Of a DNA stretch of 16,282 nucleotides, positions 16,118 through 16,282 are shown piece by piece; positions within the stretch are counted from its first letter, which is position 1; each line of letters begins with the position of its first letter. The notes under the pieces were generated by a model, which made no database searches, was not told the origin of the DNA, and worked only from the letters and a program-made list of their open reading frames with translations. This DNA is from an uncultured Odoribacter sp. (lineage in GTDB: Bacteria; Bacteroidota; Bacteroidia; Bacteroidales; Marinifilaceae): positions 1 through 16,282 of the forward strand of contig CAKVCR010000029.1 in assembly GCA_934725835.1 (NCBI GenBank), read 5' to 3'. A program made the position numbers and the translations under genes.

Positions 16118-16252
16118 TGGCAGGTCTTCTGACTTACTCTGTTCATCGAACACCTTCCCGTCTTTTCAAGACAGTGGCATTAAGTCTTTCGATGACTTTT
16201 TATAGAGCTTACAGCAACGGGTTTGTTCAAGATTTTCACTTGATTCCCTTTT
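16118..16252 (-). ncRNA. Cobalamin riboswitch aptamer controlling btuB
   Basis: Read on the minus strand from about 16252 downward, the conserved cobalamin aptamer elements occur in order. GGGAATCAAGTGAAAATC is at 16248-16231, with a TCAAG/CTTGA stem around TGAAAAT. CCCGTTGCTGTAA is at 16221-16209. An 8-bp stem TCATCGAA/TTCGATGA (16195-16188 with 16150-16143) encloses GCCACTG and CGGGAAGG. The B12 box AAGTCAGAAGACCTGCC is at 16135-16119. Adenosylcobalamin or a related corrinoid is expected to bind and repress the operon. The receptor start lies about 130 nt downstream, and the leader hairpins between suggest control of translation. The upstream promoter lies at or beyond the window edge. Confidence 0.95.
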
Positions 16253-16282
16253 AATTATATTCTGCAGATAGCAGAGTATGTA

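Noticed and set aside
16253..16282. CTGC/CTGCAG repeats and TATCTGCA as a promoter for the btuB transcript
   Set aside because: The box misses the TTTG part of the consensus and the window ends before a -33 element could be seen.

Overview
This window looks like Bacteroides or a close relative in the Bacteroidales. The signs are TonB-dependent receptors with an N-terminal carboxypeptidase-regulatory-like domain, a lipoprotein with the acidic Bacteroides surface-export signature after its lipid-bearing cysteine, and promoter cores of the TAnnTTTG type. No tRNA, rRNA, insertion sequence or CRISPR array is visible.

Most of the window is a cobalamin (vitamin B12) locus. From left to right: (i) bases 1-4022, plus strand: the end of an Mpv17/PMP22-like membrane protein, a histidine phosphatase, and a large outer-membrane beta-barrel protein with no obvious B12 role; (ii) 4023-6873, minus strand: a tight cobU-cobT-cobS-cobC operon for nucleotide-loop assembly; (iii) 6874-6967: a divergent promoter region with a 9-bp inverted repeat; (iv) 6968-10957, plus strand: an overlapping operon of PduO-type adenosyltransferase, cobQ, cobD and cbiB; (v) 10919-15987, minus strand: a transport operon of btuB-like receptor, surface lipoprotein and cbiA; (vi) about 16118-16252, minus strand: a cobalamin riboswitch ahead of the receptor.

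Together the enzymes cover corrin amidation (CbiA, CobQ), adenosylation (PduO), aminopropanol-arm synthesis and attachment (CobD, CbiB), and nucleotide-loop assembly (CobU, CobT, CobS, CobC). No corrin-ring methylase or ring-contraction gene, and no btuFCD, is present here. The locus could finish corrinoids made elsewhere in the genome or salvaged through the riboswitch-controlled receptor.

The most interesting points are: a start-codon-sequestering hairpin between the riboswitch and btuB, with a possible competing partner; a riboswitch-operon surface lipoprotein whose sequence divides into about seven propeller-like repeats, making it a candidate BtuG-like corrinoid-capture protein; the placement of cbiA alone in the riboswitch transcript; and two convergent gene pairs with no spacer at all (stops abutting at 4022/4023, and a 39-bp tail-to-tail overlap of cbiB and cbiA).
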